The notes: a model not told the origin generated them from the sequence alone. Counted from the first letter of the stretch, positions 16,873 through 25,885 are shown. The stretch is 64,000 bases of DNA from VYFG01 sp965213885 (GCA_965213885.1 OZ243919.1:558001-622000); one strand, 5' to 3'. Numbers and translations: made by a program.

Positions 16873-18375
16873 TCAGAGTCCTTCGGGCAAGCGGATATCA
16901 AACGCCGACCGGATCGCTGCTTCACGGTCTGGTGGCAGGTGGGTCGGAGGGGCTTCCAGCAATGTTTTGGTACGGTCGATGGCGACATCCCAGATCGTGC
17001 GCGCTCCGGCGTCTTGCCAATCCGAGATGCTCTGCCGGTTGCCCAGGCTGGGGTAAGTGTATTCGGTCTTCATTAACTCCAGCGTTTGCATCTCGCCCAG
17101 ATAGTGGCCCGCACCGGTGGCCACCGCCTCAATCCGGTCCAGATCGATGCTTGTCTCGTTCAACTCAATACCCCGCACGGCGCGTAGGATTGCGCCGCAC
17201 ATATCATCGTCGATCACCAACGCCTCGCACGAGGCGGCCATGATAGAGCCGAGCATGCCGACACATAAGTTGATCATGTCGGCCCCGGCCTGTGCCGATA
17301 GCGCGACCGTATAGCCCTTTTCATAGCCAGCCTGCGCGTCGGGCGTTTTGGCGTCGGTCATCCCGGCAGATGCGGTGGAGGGCAGGCCCAGATGCAAGAG
17401 TAATTGCGCGGCCGCGGCAGCAGCCACGGCAGCCTCGCCCGACCCGCCGGTCATGGCCCCCGTGCGCAAATCAGAGATGAAGGGCATGAAGGCGAAGATA
17501 CATGGATACCCCGGCGCGATCACATCGACAATCATCAGACCGGCCAGAGTCTCGGCCAGACCTTGCGCCAGCGCACCTGCCAGCGTAACCGGGCTGGTGG
17601 CACCGGCTTGTGCGGCTGTGCAGATTTGCAAAGGCATCCGGTGCGCCATGGCGCGCTGCATGATCTCGACCCCTTCCGGCGCATAGCGCAGCGGCGAGAC
17701 CGCATGCACAATCACGCCGAAACAGAAGGGCTGCGCCTGGAACCCGCCCTCGCGCCCAAGCGCCATATCGAACATTGACACGATAGGGTCGATATGTGCG
17801 GCAGAGTCGAAACTGATCCCGATGGGCTTAGCGCAGGCCTTGAGGCAGGCGAACCCGGTATTGAGATCCAGTGCAAGGGGCTGGTCCATGTCGCGGGCGA
17901 TGACAGGTCGCAAACCATAGCTGATGTTGGGCAATTGCCCGACCAGCAGCATCAGATCATAAAGATCCGACAATTGCGCCCCGCGAAAATTGCCAGTGGC
18001 GCTGTCCAGAATCTCTGTGGCCGCACCACCCGTGCCGATATGGACGCGACCGCCGCCGATGGTCAAACCAAGGTTCTCGACAAACCCCGGCAGGTTCACG
18101 CTGCGCGCTGCGCGTGCGATCGCCGTTTCGACCATGGCCTGCGAAAAGCAGATCCGACCATCGGCGCGCCTTGTGGCGCCTGCGGCCACCATGCGTCCTG
18201 CCAGATCATCGGGGCATTCGCCGATACCGGTCGCGGACAGCATGTCCATTGCTGCCTGAACAATCCGCGCCAGACCAGATTCGTCCAATGGGCGATACCG
18301 CCCGCCAATTGGTGGCAAAGTCACCCCCTGCGGTGCGGTGTTCGCTTGCGACCGAGCTCTTGATCTGCGTGCCAT
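16873..18375 (-). CDS. MttB-superfamily methyltransferase (non-pyrrolysine)
   Basis: Relative of trimethylamine:corrinoid and glycine betaine:corrinoid methyltransferases (TIM barrel). Seen: MLSATGIGECPDD near the N-terminus, GGRVHIGTGG, a FMPFISDLRTGAMTGGSGE segment and GAGHYLGEMQTLELMK near the C-terminus, all family hallmarks. At 500 residues it is full length, and no in-frame amber codon occurs, so it is not a pyrrolysine enzyme. No corrinoid-binding protein or activase lies nearby; the gene downstream is an FAD/GcvT dehydrogenase instead. Methyl transfer from a quaternary amine is inferred; the acceptor is unknown. Confidence 0.8.
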   Translation of the reverse strand: MARRSRARSQANTAPQGVTLPPIGGRYRPLDESGLARIVQAAMDMLSATGIGECPDDLAGRMVAAGATRRADGRICFSQAMVETAIARAARSVNLPGFVENLGLTIGGGRVHIGTGGAATEILDSATGNFRGAQLSDLYDLMLLVGQLPNISYGLRPVIARDMDQPLALDLNTGFACLKACAKPIGISFDSAAHIDPIVSMFDMALGREGGFQAQPFCFGVIVHAVSPLRYAPEGVEIMQRAMAHRMPLQICTAAQAGATSPVTLAGALAQGLAETLAGLMIVDVIAPGYPCIFAFMPFISDLRTGAMTGGSGEAAVAAAAAAQLLLHLGLPSTASAGMTDAKTPDAQAGYEKGYTVALSAQAGADMINLCVGMLGSIMAASCEALVIDDDMCGAILRAVRGIELNETSIDLDRIEAVATGAGHYLGEMQTLELMKTEYTYPSLGNRQSISDWQDAGARTIWDVAIDRTKTLLEAPPTHLPPDREAAIRSAFDIRLPEGL

Positions 18376-18729
18376 GGAGAATGTCTCACAAAGTTTCGGG
18401 CTTTGGATTAGAAATGCCCAAAATGCATGAACTCAATTTAAAAATTCGGGTGTAATAGCTCCGCAGTTTTCACTCAACAGCGCCCGCCGCTTAAGTTACC
18501 GAAGACTCCAATAGACTCGTGATACACGGTTGCTAATCCAAAGGTGACCGGCTTTGGCAGATTCCATTTTGACCGAGACAGCGCCAGCAGACATACGCGC
18601 CGCTTGGGGCGCTGGACAGAGCCCACATCCGGGGCCGCGCTTGGCCGCATGCAGGTCAATCTTGCAATATTACCATGCAAAAACGCCGATGATTTTCAGC
18701 GTTCTTGCGACACCAATCCTAAACCATGC
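18376..18729. other. Non-coding stretch upstream of the MttB-like gene
   Basis: About 350 bp separating the methyltransferase from the IS1380-like fragment. Short open frames are present on the plus strand but have no recognisable similarity. It should contain the promoter of the methyltransferase/dehydrogenase pair. Confidence 0.5.
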
Positions 18730-18960
18730 TCATTGCTGGCGGTCTCCAAACCGGGGGACCCGCACTTTCCCATACTGGGCGCCGACATTCGAGGTAATCG
18801 CCCCGCCGGTGAATTCGGCCTCGATCCGACGGCGTTTGAGGGTTGGAAATGCAATCGGTTGGGAGGTACAATCTGTCACGGGTGGGGTCCTCTGTAATTC
18901 TCTTTAACTAATTGAATTATATTATAAAATTAGACCTCACCCGCTTTTTTTTGCATTATT
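18730..18960 (-). mobile_element. IS1380-family end with truncated transposase
   Basis: On the minus strand a GTG start at 18879 reads a 49-residue product whose first 31 residues (SQPIAFPTLKRRRIEAEF, then TGGAITSN) match the start of IS1380-family DDE transposases. After residue 31 the similarity stops, so the element is cut. Upstream of the gene is an AT-rich stretch and a short segment around 18934-18960 that may hold the terminal repeat. The fragment abuts the TRAP permease remnant, so the insertion probably disrupted it. Confidence 0.6.
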
Positions 18961-18967
18961 CGGGCTG

Positions 18968-19220
18968 ATGTTCTCGCTCTCGCTGGGATTTGATCCGGTG
19001 GGGTACGGGATCGTCATGATGATCCTGATTGAGACGGCGCTGATCACACCGCACCATCGGCCTGAACCTATACGTTGTGCAGGGTGTGCGGTGCGGCGGC
19101 CGAATGACGGATGTCATGCTGGGCGCCTTACCAATTGTGGCGGCGATGGCAGCAATGATCGCGGTTCTGGCACGATTCCCGGGGTTGGCGCTTTGGTTGC
19201 CTGAGTTGTTGATGCGATGA
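18968..19220 (+). pseudogene. C-terminal remnant of a TRAP transporter large permease (DctM), frameshifted
   Basis: The first frame reads LGFDPVGYGIVMMILIETA and LITP, the hallmark of the last DctM helices. Around 19047-19050 the similarity jumps frame and continues TIGLNLYVVQGVR, VMLGALPIVAAMAAMIAVLA and PGLALWLPELLMR up to a TGA at 19218-19220. The N-terminal 85 percent is missing and an IS1380-like end lies directly upstream. It implies that this catabolic cluster once carried its own TRAP importer. Confidence 0.8.
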
Positions 19221-19239
19221 TGAATGACGGAGAACAGAA

Positions 19240-20118
19240 ATGAGCAAAATCGCCTTTATCGGGCTGGGGACGATGGGCGGTCCCATGGCGCGGGTGCTTC
19301 AGACCGCCGGCCATGACGTTGTCGGTATGGATGCCAGCGCAGGCGTTCTTGCAGCGTTCGAGGGAGCGCAGGAACCCAGCTCCGAGGCACTTGAAGACGC
19401 AGAAGTCATCGTGACTATGCTGCCCGAGGGGCGGCATGTGGCGCAGGTTCACGAGGAGATCATCCGCCTCGCTGCGGCACCCGGCACATTGCTGATTGAT
19501 TGCTCGACCATCGACGTGGACACGGCGCGAGATCTGGCTGCCAAGGCGGCGGAGCAAGGGCTGTACATGCTGGATGCACCCGTATCAGGGGGTCCAGTGG
19601 GCGCGGAAAGCGGCAGCTTGAGCTTCATGGTTGGCGGGCCGGATGATGCCTTTGAAGCGGCCTCGCCGGTCCTGAACGCGATGGGCGCCAAGATTACCCA
19701 TTTCGGACCGGCGGGATCGGGGCAGGCGGCAAAGGCTTGCCACAACATGATTTGCGGCATCACCGCAGTGGCGGTGATGGAAGGCTTCGCGCTCGCCGAT
19801 GCACTGGGTCTGGACCTGCACAAGTTCTACGCCCTTTGCGCTGGGGCTGCTGCCCAAAGCTGGACACTGGAAAATCGCTGCCCGATTCCTGGAGTCGTGC
19901 CAGCCGCGCCGTCCTCCAATGGCTTTGCGCCAGGATTTGCCGCTGCGCTGATGGCCAAGGATCTGCGGCTTGCGCAGGCAGCGGCAGGGTCCACCGGTCA
20001 GCCTACCCCATTCGGTGCTGAGGCCGCACGGGCCTTTACAGCCTTTGCCGAGCAGGATGGCGGCCTCGATTTCTCTGCGATTTACAAAACACTCCGGGCG
20101 CTGCCCGCCCATAAATAG
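19240..20118 (+). CDS. NAD(P)-dependent beta-hydroxyacid dehydrogenase (3-hydroxyisobutyrate dehydrogenase family)
   Basis: Rossmann dehydrogenase oxidising a beta-hydroxyacid to the semialdehyde. Seen: the dinucleotide motif GLGTMGGPMA (9-18), substrate-binding DAPVSGGPVGAESG (112-125), and catalytic Lys165 in GSGQAAKACHN. Length 292 is normal. It sits 20 bp after the TRAP remnant and 9 bp before an aldehyde dehydrogenase, so the two probably act in sequence (alcohol to aldehyde to acid). The four genes from here to 23869 form one operon. Confidence 0.88.
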   Translation: MSKIAFIGLGTMGGPMARVLQTAGHDVVGMDASAGVLAAFEGAQEPSSEALEDAEVIVTMLPEGRHVAQVHEEIIRLAAAPGTLLIDCSTIDVDTARDLAAKAAEQGLYMLDAPVSGGPVGAESGSLSFMVGGPDDAFEAASPVLNAMGAKITHFGPAGSGQAAKACHNMICGITAVAVMEGFALADALGLDLHKFYALCAGAAAQSWTLENRCPIPGVVPAAPSSNGFAPGFAAALMAKDLRLAQAAAGSTGQPTPFGAEAARAFTAFAEQDGGLDFSAIYKTLRALPAHK

Positions 20119-20127
20119 GATCAAACC

Positions 20128-21603
20128 ATGGCCCTTCTTGACTACACATTGCCCACCGACGGGTTGGCGGGATCTTTCATCGATGGAAAATGGCATTGGC
20201 CTGCGAGCGGTGACACTCTGCCCGTTGAAAACCCATCGCGTCGCGATGTGATCTGCCGGATCGGGCGCGGTACAGCGGTGGAAATCGACCTCGCCGTGGC
20301 AGCTGCCAAAAAGGCGCGCCATGCCTGGGCCGCGCGTCCGGCATCCGAGCGTGGTGCAATGCTAACCGAACTAGGCAACCGGCTGAGCGTCCATGCGGAA
20401 GAGGTCGCGCGGATATTAGCGGCGGAGTCCGGCAATGCTATCCGCACGCAATCGCGCGGTGAGGCAGCCGGGGCTGCGGGCGTGCTGAAGTACTATGGCG
20501 GTGTCGCGGTAGAGCAAAAGGGTGAAACGCTGCCGCTAGGGCCGGGCATTTTCTCCTACGCCACTCGTGAACCTTTGGGCGTGGTTGGCGCGATTATCCC
20601 TTGGAATTCGCCGCTGCAACTCGGTGCGGTCAAGATATCCATGGCGCTGGCGACCGGCAATTGCCTTATCCTGAAACCTGCTGAGGATGCACCTTTGGCT
20701 GTGCTGAGGCTGGTGGAACTGGCGGCGGATATCTTTCCGCCGGGTGTATTGAACGTGGTCACAGGGCTTGGCGAAGAAGCAGGTGCAGCGCTGGCCAACC
20801 ATCCGGGCATCTCCAAGGTCTCGTTCACCGGCTCGTCGGAAGTGGGCAAGCTGGTCGCGCACTCCGCGGCAGACCGGATCGCCAATGTCACACTGGAATT
20901 GGGCGGCAAAAGTCCCTGCATCATTTTCCCCGACGCCTGCACACCGGACCGGATCGATACCACAGCGCAGGGCGTGGTCAACGCAATGCGATTTGCGCGG
21001 CAGGGTCAAAGCTGCACCGCCGGGTCGCGTCTGTTTGTGCATAAATCCATTTGGGACGACCTGATGCCGCGCGTGGCCGAGAAGGCCGCTGCGATGAAGG
21101 TTGGCGATGCGCTGGATGAAGACAGCGATATCGGCGCGGTGGTCAACGCCGAACGCTATAGTGAGATCTGTGCCTATGTGGCGGAGGCCGAAGGGCAGGG
21201 CGCAACCTTTCTGACTGGCGCGACTCCAACTGAGACCGACGCAGGCTTTCACCCTGTACCCACGATTCTGACAGGTCTCGACAATTCCTGGCGGATTGCG
21301 CGCGAAGAGGTGTTCGGCCCTGTGTTGGTCGCAATCCAATGGGAGGACGAAGCAGAGATGATCGTGCAGGCCAACGACACGCACTATGGGTTAGCGGCGT
21401 TCATATTTACCCATGACATGAGCACGATTATCCGCATGAGCCGCGCGGTCGAGGCAGGCTGGGTGCAGGTCAATCAGGGTGGCGGGCAGATACCGGGCAT
21501 GTCTTACGGCGGCATCAAACAGTCTGGCATTGGGTCGGAGTATTCCATTGAAGGGGCACTGGAGGCCTATACGTTCCGCAAATGCGTGACCGTGGCGCTC
21601 TGA
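20128..21603 (+). CDS. NAD(P)-dependent aldehyde dehydrogenase
   Basis: Aldehyde dehydrogenase superfamily, 491 residues. The catalytic Glu is in LELGGKSP and the nucleophile Cys in RQGQSCTAGSR; IIPWNSPLQL and SFTGSSEVGK are the cofactor-binding segments. The C-terminal substrate region carries an unusual WVQVNQGGGQIPGMSYGG. It likely oxidises the semialdehyde made by the preceding dehydrogenase. The next gene starts 2 bp after the stop. Confidence 0.88.
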   Translation: MALLDYTLPTDGLAGSFIDGKWHWPASGDTLPVENPSRRDVICRIGRGTAVEIDLAVAAAKKARHAWAARPASERGAMLTELGNRLSVHAEEVARILAAESGNAIRTQSRGEAAGAAGVLKYYGGVAVEQKGETLPLGPGIFSYATREPLGVVGAIIPWNSPLQLGAVKISMALATGNCLILKPAEDAPLAVLRLVELAADIFPPGVLNVVTGLGEEAGAALANHPGISKVSFTGSSEVGKLVAHSAADRIANVTLELGGKSPCIIFPDACTPDRIDTTAQGVVNAMRFARQGQSCTAGSRLFVHKSIWDDLMPRVAEKAAAMKVGDALDEDSDIGAVVNAERYSEICAYVAEAEGQGATFLTGATPTETDAGFHPVPTILTGLDNSWRIAREEVFGPVLVAIQWEDEAEMIVQANDTHYGLAAFIFTHDMSTIIRMSRAVEAGWVQVNQGGGQIPGMSYGGIKQSGIGSEYSIEGALEAYTFRKCVTVAL

Positions 21604-21605
21604 TC

Positions 21606-22865
21606 ATGGACCATGATCGGTTTGGCAATCCCCTTGATCCATCCGTGGGCTTTGCCCGCGGCAGGCATCTGACCGGCAGTGCGGCAGAAATCCGGCGGCT
21701 GCGTCATGCGCAATCTGTGGCGGCTGGGGTCGTGGGTGAAAAAGGCATCGACGCCATTGGTATCTTTACCGGCAACCCACGGTATTTCCCGCTGAAGCCC
21801 GAAGACCTTGAGGTCTATTGCGAGGAATGGGTTGGGCCGGGACTGTTCGCAAGTGAATTGACCGAGGCGGCTACCGCGCATTTCGGCGGCGGTGAGACTG
21901 TGGCGGTCACCAATCGAACGAGTGCAGGCATCGTGGCAGCGATGCTTGCGCTTTCCGACGGGTGCCCGGTGATCTCGGTCGTGCCGGACGGGGACCGCAG
22001 CCATGCTTCGGTGGTGCGCGGGTGCAAACTGGCGGGAGTGGCGCTGGTCGAACTGCCTGGCAGCACAGACCCCGTGTTGGCCATCGAAGAACACCACCCG
22101 GCTCTTTTGGTGATTACCACTGTCACAAGCACGCTGGCCCGCCTGCCTGACGATCAGACCCGCCGTGCCATCACAGCGGGCAAATCTGCCGGCTCGACCG
22201 TGTTCATGGACGAGGCCTACGGCGCCCGCTTGCGACCGGTGCTGCACGGCGGCGCAAAAAGCCTGACAATGGGGGCAGATTTCGCCATTACCAATGCCGA
22301 CAAAGCGGGGCTATCGGGGCCGCGCGCAGGCATCCTCTGCGGCAATGCAGGGTCAGTGCTGGCGACCTTGGCCAAGGCATCCGAATTGGGTCAAGAAGCG
22401 CGCGCGCCGATTGCGGCAGGCGCGATGCGGTCCTTGCAGGAATTTGAACCGGAAGATCTGAGGACTGAGGCACGTGATGGGCGCTCGATCGCTGATGCAT
22501 TGACCGATGCATGGGGGGCGGAGGTCGTGCAGCGCTCGGATCTTGGGCCGATGCTGGATGAGCAGGACGTGTTGGCGCGGGTGCTGCACATGGCAGGTCG
22601 GGAGCGCGCGGGCATTGTCCCTGCGGAAGCGACGGCAGCTATGGGCATGATCCTCTTGCGTGACAACGGCGTGTTGACCGTCAATACTCACGGCGTGCCC
22701 GGGGGGCGCGTATCGCTTCGGCTGAAACCGACCGCAGGTGCGCTGGACGCCGTGGGTGGTGCCGGCGGCTTGGTCCGCGCACTGGACCGGGCTGCCGGGA
22801 TGGTGGCGGAACGGCTCGATGATCCCGACTGGTTTGACGCCATCCTCTTTGGAGCGGCATCATGA
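21606..22865 (+). CDS. SelA/DgaE-like PLP-dependent enzyme
   Basis: Fold-type I PLP protein of the SelA / D-glucosaminate-6-phosphate ammonia-lyase group. The PLP Lys is Lys233 in NADKAGLSGPRAGILCG and the cofactor-ring Asp is Asp202 in MDEAYG; NRTSAGIVAA is the phosphate-binding loop. Members act on amino acids as lyases or racemases, so a deamination or racemisation step is inferred. ATG 21606 was preferred to a start at 21582 that lies inside the aldehyde dehydrogenase gene. It overlaps the next gene by 4 bases (ATGA), indicating a tight functional pair. Confidence 0.72.
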   Translation: MDHDRFGNPLDPSVGFARGRHLTGSAAEIRRLRHAQSVAAGVVGEKGIDAIGIFTGNPRYFPLKPEDLEVYCEEWVGPGLFASELTEAATAHFGGGETVAVTNRTSAGIVAAMLALSDGCPVISVVPDGDRSHASVVRGCKLAGVALVELPGSTDPVLAIEEHHPALLVITTVTSTLARLPDDQTRRAITAGKSAGSTVFMDEAYGARLRPVLHGGAKSLTMGADFAITNADKAGLSGPRAGILCGNAGSVLATLAKASELGQEARAPIAAGAMRSLQEFEPEDLRTEARDGRSIADALTDAWGAEVVQRSDLGPMLDEQDVLARVLHMAGRERAGIVPAEATAAMGMILLRDNGVLTVNTHGVPGGRVSLRLKPTAGALDAVGGAGGLVRALDRAAGMVAERLDDPDWFDAILFGAAS

Positions 22866-23869
22866 GCGATTTTGGGAAGTACGATGAACGGCTCGACCGG
22901 CTGGTGAACCTTGATATCGGGAACCGGGGGATTGAGCCGCTTTATGAGGCGTCGCGCAGCCTGGCGGGAGGCGCTTTGGCGGGGGCGGCAGCAGATGCGT
23001 TGCTGGCGATGCCCATGGGTGGCACAGCCATTGTGACGACCGGATCGGTCTCGCGCGCCTGGCTGTCGCCGCAGCTTGGTGAGAATGACGGACCGTCAGG
23101 TGCGGCGGCGATCGTGCGGGCGTTGTGGTTTGCACGCAGGGCCACGACGGTGCTTGTCATAGAGGAAACGTTGATCCCGCCGATGGCTGCCGTTTTGCGC
23201 GCGGCGGGGATGGCCGTCGTTGATCATGCAACCGCGCAGCAGGCCAGTACTGATGGGTCCATGGCGGCCGTGGTGCTGGAGCCCTATCCGGTGGATAACG
23301 CCGCAGGGCAGGCCGCGGCGGGCGAGATGTTGGACCGGTTCGCGCCAGATGTGATGTTCTCGACCGAAAGGGTCGGGCGCAACGTAAACGGTATCTACTA
23401 CAATATGCGCGGGCGCGACTATGGCATGGGGCGTGCGCGGATCGACATGCTGTTTGACGAAGGGATGAAGCGCGGCGTTCCTGTACTGGCCGTAGGCGAC
23501 GGTGGCAACGAGATCGGCATGGGGCTCGTCGCAGAGGCAGTGAAAGACGCCGTACCCTTTGGCGCGCCGGGCGATTGCCCGTGTGGTGGCGGCATCGGCG
23601 CAGTGAGCGGCGCGGATGTGCTGGTGACCGCAGCAGTCTCAAACTGGGGCTGTACCGCGATCTGCGCGGCTATGGCTCTGCGCGTCTCGGACCTGAGATT
23701 GATCCACACCCCGACGATGGAAGCGCGTTTGCTGGAAGTGATGACGGCAAACGGGCTAATCAATTCTGCAGACGGGATCATCGATCCGCATGTGGACGGC
23801 ATCCGGGATACCACACATGTTGCAGTGGCAGAGATGGCAGAAGCCATTGTCCGAAAAGTGCTTTCCTGA
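22862..23869 (+). CDS. DUF4392 / D-glutamate cyclase-family protein
   Basis: Belongs to the family whose mitochondrial member (DGLUCY) cyclises D-glutamate to 5-oxoproline. The signature VGDGGNEIGMGLVAEAV is at residues 211-227, preceded by STERVGRNVNGIYYNMRG (167-184) and followed by ADVLVTAAVSNWGCTA. Length 335. The gene starts inside the stop of the SelA-like gene, so the substrates are probably linked, for example a D-amino acid made by the first enzyme. The actual substrate is not known. A 98-bp gap separates it from the convergent aminotransferase. Confidence 0.75.
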   Translation: MSDFGKYDERLDRLVNLDIGNRGIEPLYEASRSLAGGALAGAAADALLAMPMGGTAIVTTGSVSRAWLSPQLGENDGPSGAAAIVRALWFARRATTVLVIEETLIPPMAAVLRAAGMAVVDHATAQQASTDGSMAAVVLEPYPVDNAAGQAAAGEMLDRFAPDVMFSTERVGRNVNGIYYNMRGRDYGMGRARIDMLFDEGMKRGVPVLAVGDGGNEIGMGLVAEAVKDAVPFGAPGDCPCGGGIGAVSGADVLVTAAVSNWGCTAICAAMALRVSDLRLIHTPTMEARLLEVMTANGLINSADGIIDPHVDGIRDTTHVAVAEMAEAIVRKVLS

Positions 23870-23967
23870 CCTCACACCCCTTCACGCCCTGACGGGCCAC
23901 TACACACGATCGCGGAGGTCTCGGCCTTCCTGCAAGCCATGCGCGAGACTGTCGACGGGCAAGGCGG

Positions 23968-25356
23968 TTAGGCCCGCCCTCGCACCTCGTCCCAGACATC
24001 GTCAAGCGCTGCTTTGAGGATGGCGGTCGCCTCAGCGATCTCCTCCTCTGAGATGATCAGCGGTGGCATAAAGCTGATCCTGTCCGGGGGAATGGAGCGT
24101 AGATAGAGCCCGCGCGCATGGGCACGGTCCTGTACCATGGTACCGACCTTGACGGCAGGGTCCCAAAGTCTTCTTGTGGCCTTGTCCTGCACCAGTTGAA
24201 TGCCGCAAAATAGCCCGATACCGCGCACGTCGCCCACCAGCGGATGATCCAGCAATGCTTCGCAGCCCGCAAGGAAGGGTTGCGACACTCGCTGCACATG
24301 GCCGACAAGATCAATGTCGTCGTAGATCGACAGCGCCTCAAGCGCCACCGCGGCCCCCACCGGGTGGCCCGCATAGGTGAAGCCATGGCCCAGAACACCG
24401 GCCTCATCGGAGTTTTTCATCAGATCGTCGAAAAGATCCTGGCGAAACATTATCGCCGACATCGGGAAAAACGCGGCCGTCAGCGCTTTGGCGCAGGTGG
24501 TGCTGTTTGGCGTCAAATCAAAGGCCTGTGCGCCCCAGTAATGTCCGGTACGGCCAAAGCCGGTGACGGTTTCATCAACATGGAAATGGATATCGTATTT
24601 TCGAATGACCGCCTGCATGGCCTGCCAGTAGCCTTCGGGTGGGCGGATCGCGCCCCCGCCGGACTGCATCGGCTCGGCAAAGAAAGCTGCGATGGTGTCG
24701 GGACCGGCAGCAAGCACGGTCTGTTCGAACTCTGCTGCCATACGCGCTGAGAATTCCTCTTCGGTTTCATCGTCAGCTGCATGAAGATAGACGTTCGGTG
24801 TCGAGAGCTTCAGAAAGTCATCCATCGGAAGCCCGAAATTGGCATGCATATGCGGCTGCCCCGACAGCGCCACTGCAGCGACCGTATTGCCATAATACCC
24901 CCGCCAGCGCGAGATCATGCGGCGACGCTGCGGCTGACCCCGGGCGATGTTGCGCGCCCAGATGAACTTGATCATCGAATCGTTGGCTTCCGACCCCGAA
25001 CACTGGAACATCGCCTTCTCAAAGGGTACTGCCGCGCGGGAGGTCAGTGCCTTCGCAAGTTCCGCCACCTTGCGGTGCGAGCGGCCGTAGAAGGTTGGCG
25101 CAAAGGGCAGCTCCTGCATCTGTTCCATCGCCGCCTGCGCGAGTCGGTCATTGTGATATCCCAGTGACACGCAGCCAAGGCCGGAAAATCCGTCAATGAT
25201 GCTATCCCCCTCGTCGGTTTCGAACCTGGCGCCCTGTCCGCGTATCACCATGGCACTTGGGCCGTCATCTTGATGGCTGCGCAGGTTTGTCTGTCCGTGC
25301 ACATGGTGAAGCCGGTCAAGGGTTCGAGGCGAATTCAGTCCGGTCGGAGTGTTCAT
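23968..25356 (-). CDS. Class III (omega) aminotransferase
   Basis: PLP-dependent aminotransferase moving an amino group from an omega-amino acid or amine to a keto acid, usually pyruvate. Seen: FQCSGSEANDSMIKF, the Asp in HVDETVTGFGRTG and the PLP Lys in TTCAKALTAAFFPMSA; GHGFTYAGHPVGAAVALE is the substrate/phosphate loop. ATG 25356 is preceded by AAGAGGA at good spacing; in-frame codons upstream to 25413 lack family similarity. 462 residues. It is convergent with the SelA/DUF4392 operon and belongs to the same insertion. Confidence 0.87.
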   Translation of the reverse strand: MNTPTGLNSPRTLDRLHHVHGQTNLRSHQDDGPSAMVIRGQGARFETDEGDSIIDGFSGLGCVSLGYHNDRLAQAAMEQMQELPFAPTFYGRSHRKVAELAKALTSRAAVPFEKAMFQCSGSEANDSMIKFIWARNIARGQPQRRRMISRWRGYYGNTVAAVALSGQPHMHANFGLPMDDFLKLSTPNVYLHAADDETEEEFSARMAAEFEQTVLAAGPDTIAAFFAEPMQSGGGAIRPPEGYWQAMQAVIRKYDIHFHVDETVTGFGRTGHYWGAQAFDLTPNSTTCAKALTAAFFPMSAIMFRQDLFDDLMKNSDEAGVLGHGFTYAGHPVGAAVALEALSIYDDIDLVGHVQRVSQPFLAGCEALLDHPLVGDVRGIGLFCGIQLVQDKATRRLWDPAVKVGTMVQDRAHARGLYLRSIPPDRISFMPPLIISEEEIAEATAILKAALDDVWDEVRGRA

Positions 25357-25407
25357 AGCTGGTCCTCTTGGGGAAGTGTTGTCGGAGCTTCCAACATCTT
25401 TCACTGA

Positions 25408-25457
25408 TGTCAATTTGCAGCTAATGAGGCCACGTTATGATCACCTAATGAGGCCAC
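25408..25457. repeat. Direct repeats resembling an IS21-family end
   Basis: A TGTCAATTTGCAG start is followed by two exact copies of CTAATGAGGCCAC (25421-25433 and 25445-25457), 24 bp apart. Multiple short direct repeats next to a TGT terminus are typical of IS21-family ends. No istA/istB gene follows, so at most an end remnant is present. Confidence 0.4.
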
Positions 25458-25684
25458 TCTTTTCGGTGGTTTCCGGTCTCGATCAGTGTGGTGATTTTAC
25501 CCCGACTGAAGTGGCGTCACCAACCCAAACTGCCGGTGTATATTCAGCGGCTTTACTCTGTTGTTTTTCATGCAAATTCACAGGGCTCTCACGGTCGCAT
25601 ACTGAGCGGGCCTTGGTCGGTCATTCATGTTTCGTCCCCGCAGTCGTCGTCCAGGTCTGAGTGGTTTCCTTTTCCCGGACTGAT

Positions 25685-25885
25685 CTCTCGCCTAGGTCTT
25701 CGGGAAAGAAACTCGGACGGCCGAAAGGGGTACTCGGTGTATCACGCCTCGACGGCAAGGAAGATGAAATCCGCCGGTTCCTCAGCATTGGGGTCTTGAA
25801 GAGCGCCATAGCTAGGATCACCTGAGTGTCCAGGCAGACGCTCTATCACTTCATCGCCACCCGGGGACTCAAGGCCGATACGTAA
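25685..25885 (+). pseudogene. C-terminal remnant of a serine recombinase (resolvase/invertase)
   Basis: Reads SSGKKLGRPKGVLGVSRLDG, then EDEIRRFLSIGV, SAIARIT, a TGA codon where the family has Gly, and VSRQTLYHFIATRGLK before TAA at 25883. This is the hinge and helix-turn-helix end of Tn3-resolvase/Hin-like recombinases. The catalytic domain is absent; a short segment in another frame (GLISRLGLRE) may continue it upstream. The in-frame stop and missing N-terminus make it non-functional. Confidence 0.7.

Noticed and set aside
16873..18375. Pyrrolysine use in the MttB-like proteins
   Set aside because: Neither MttB-like frame contains an internal amber codon, and no pyl genes are present.
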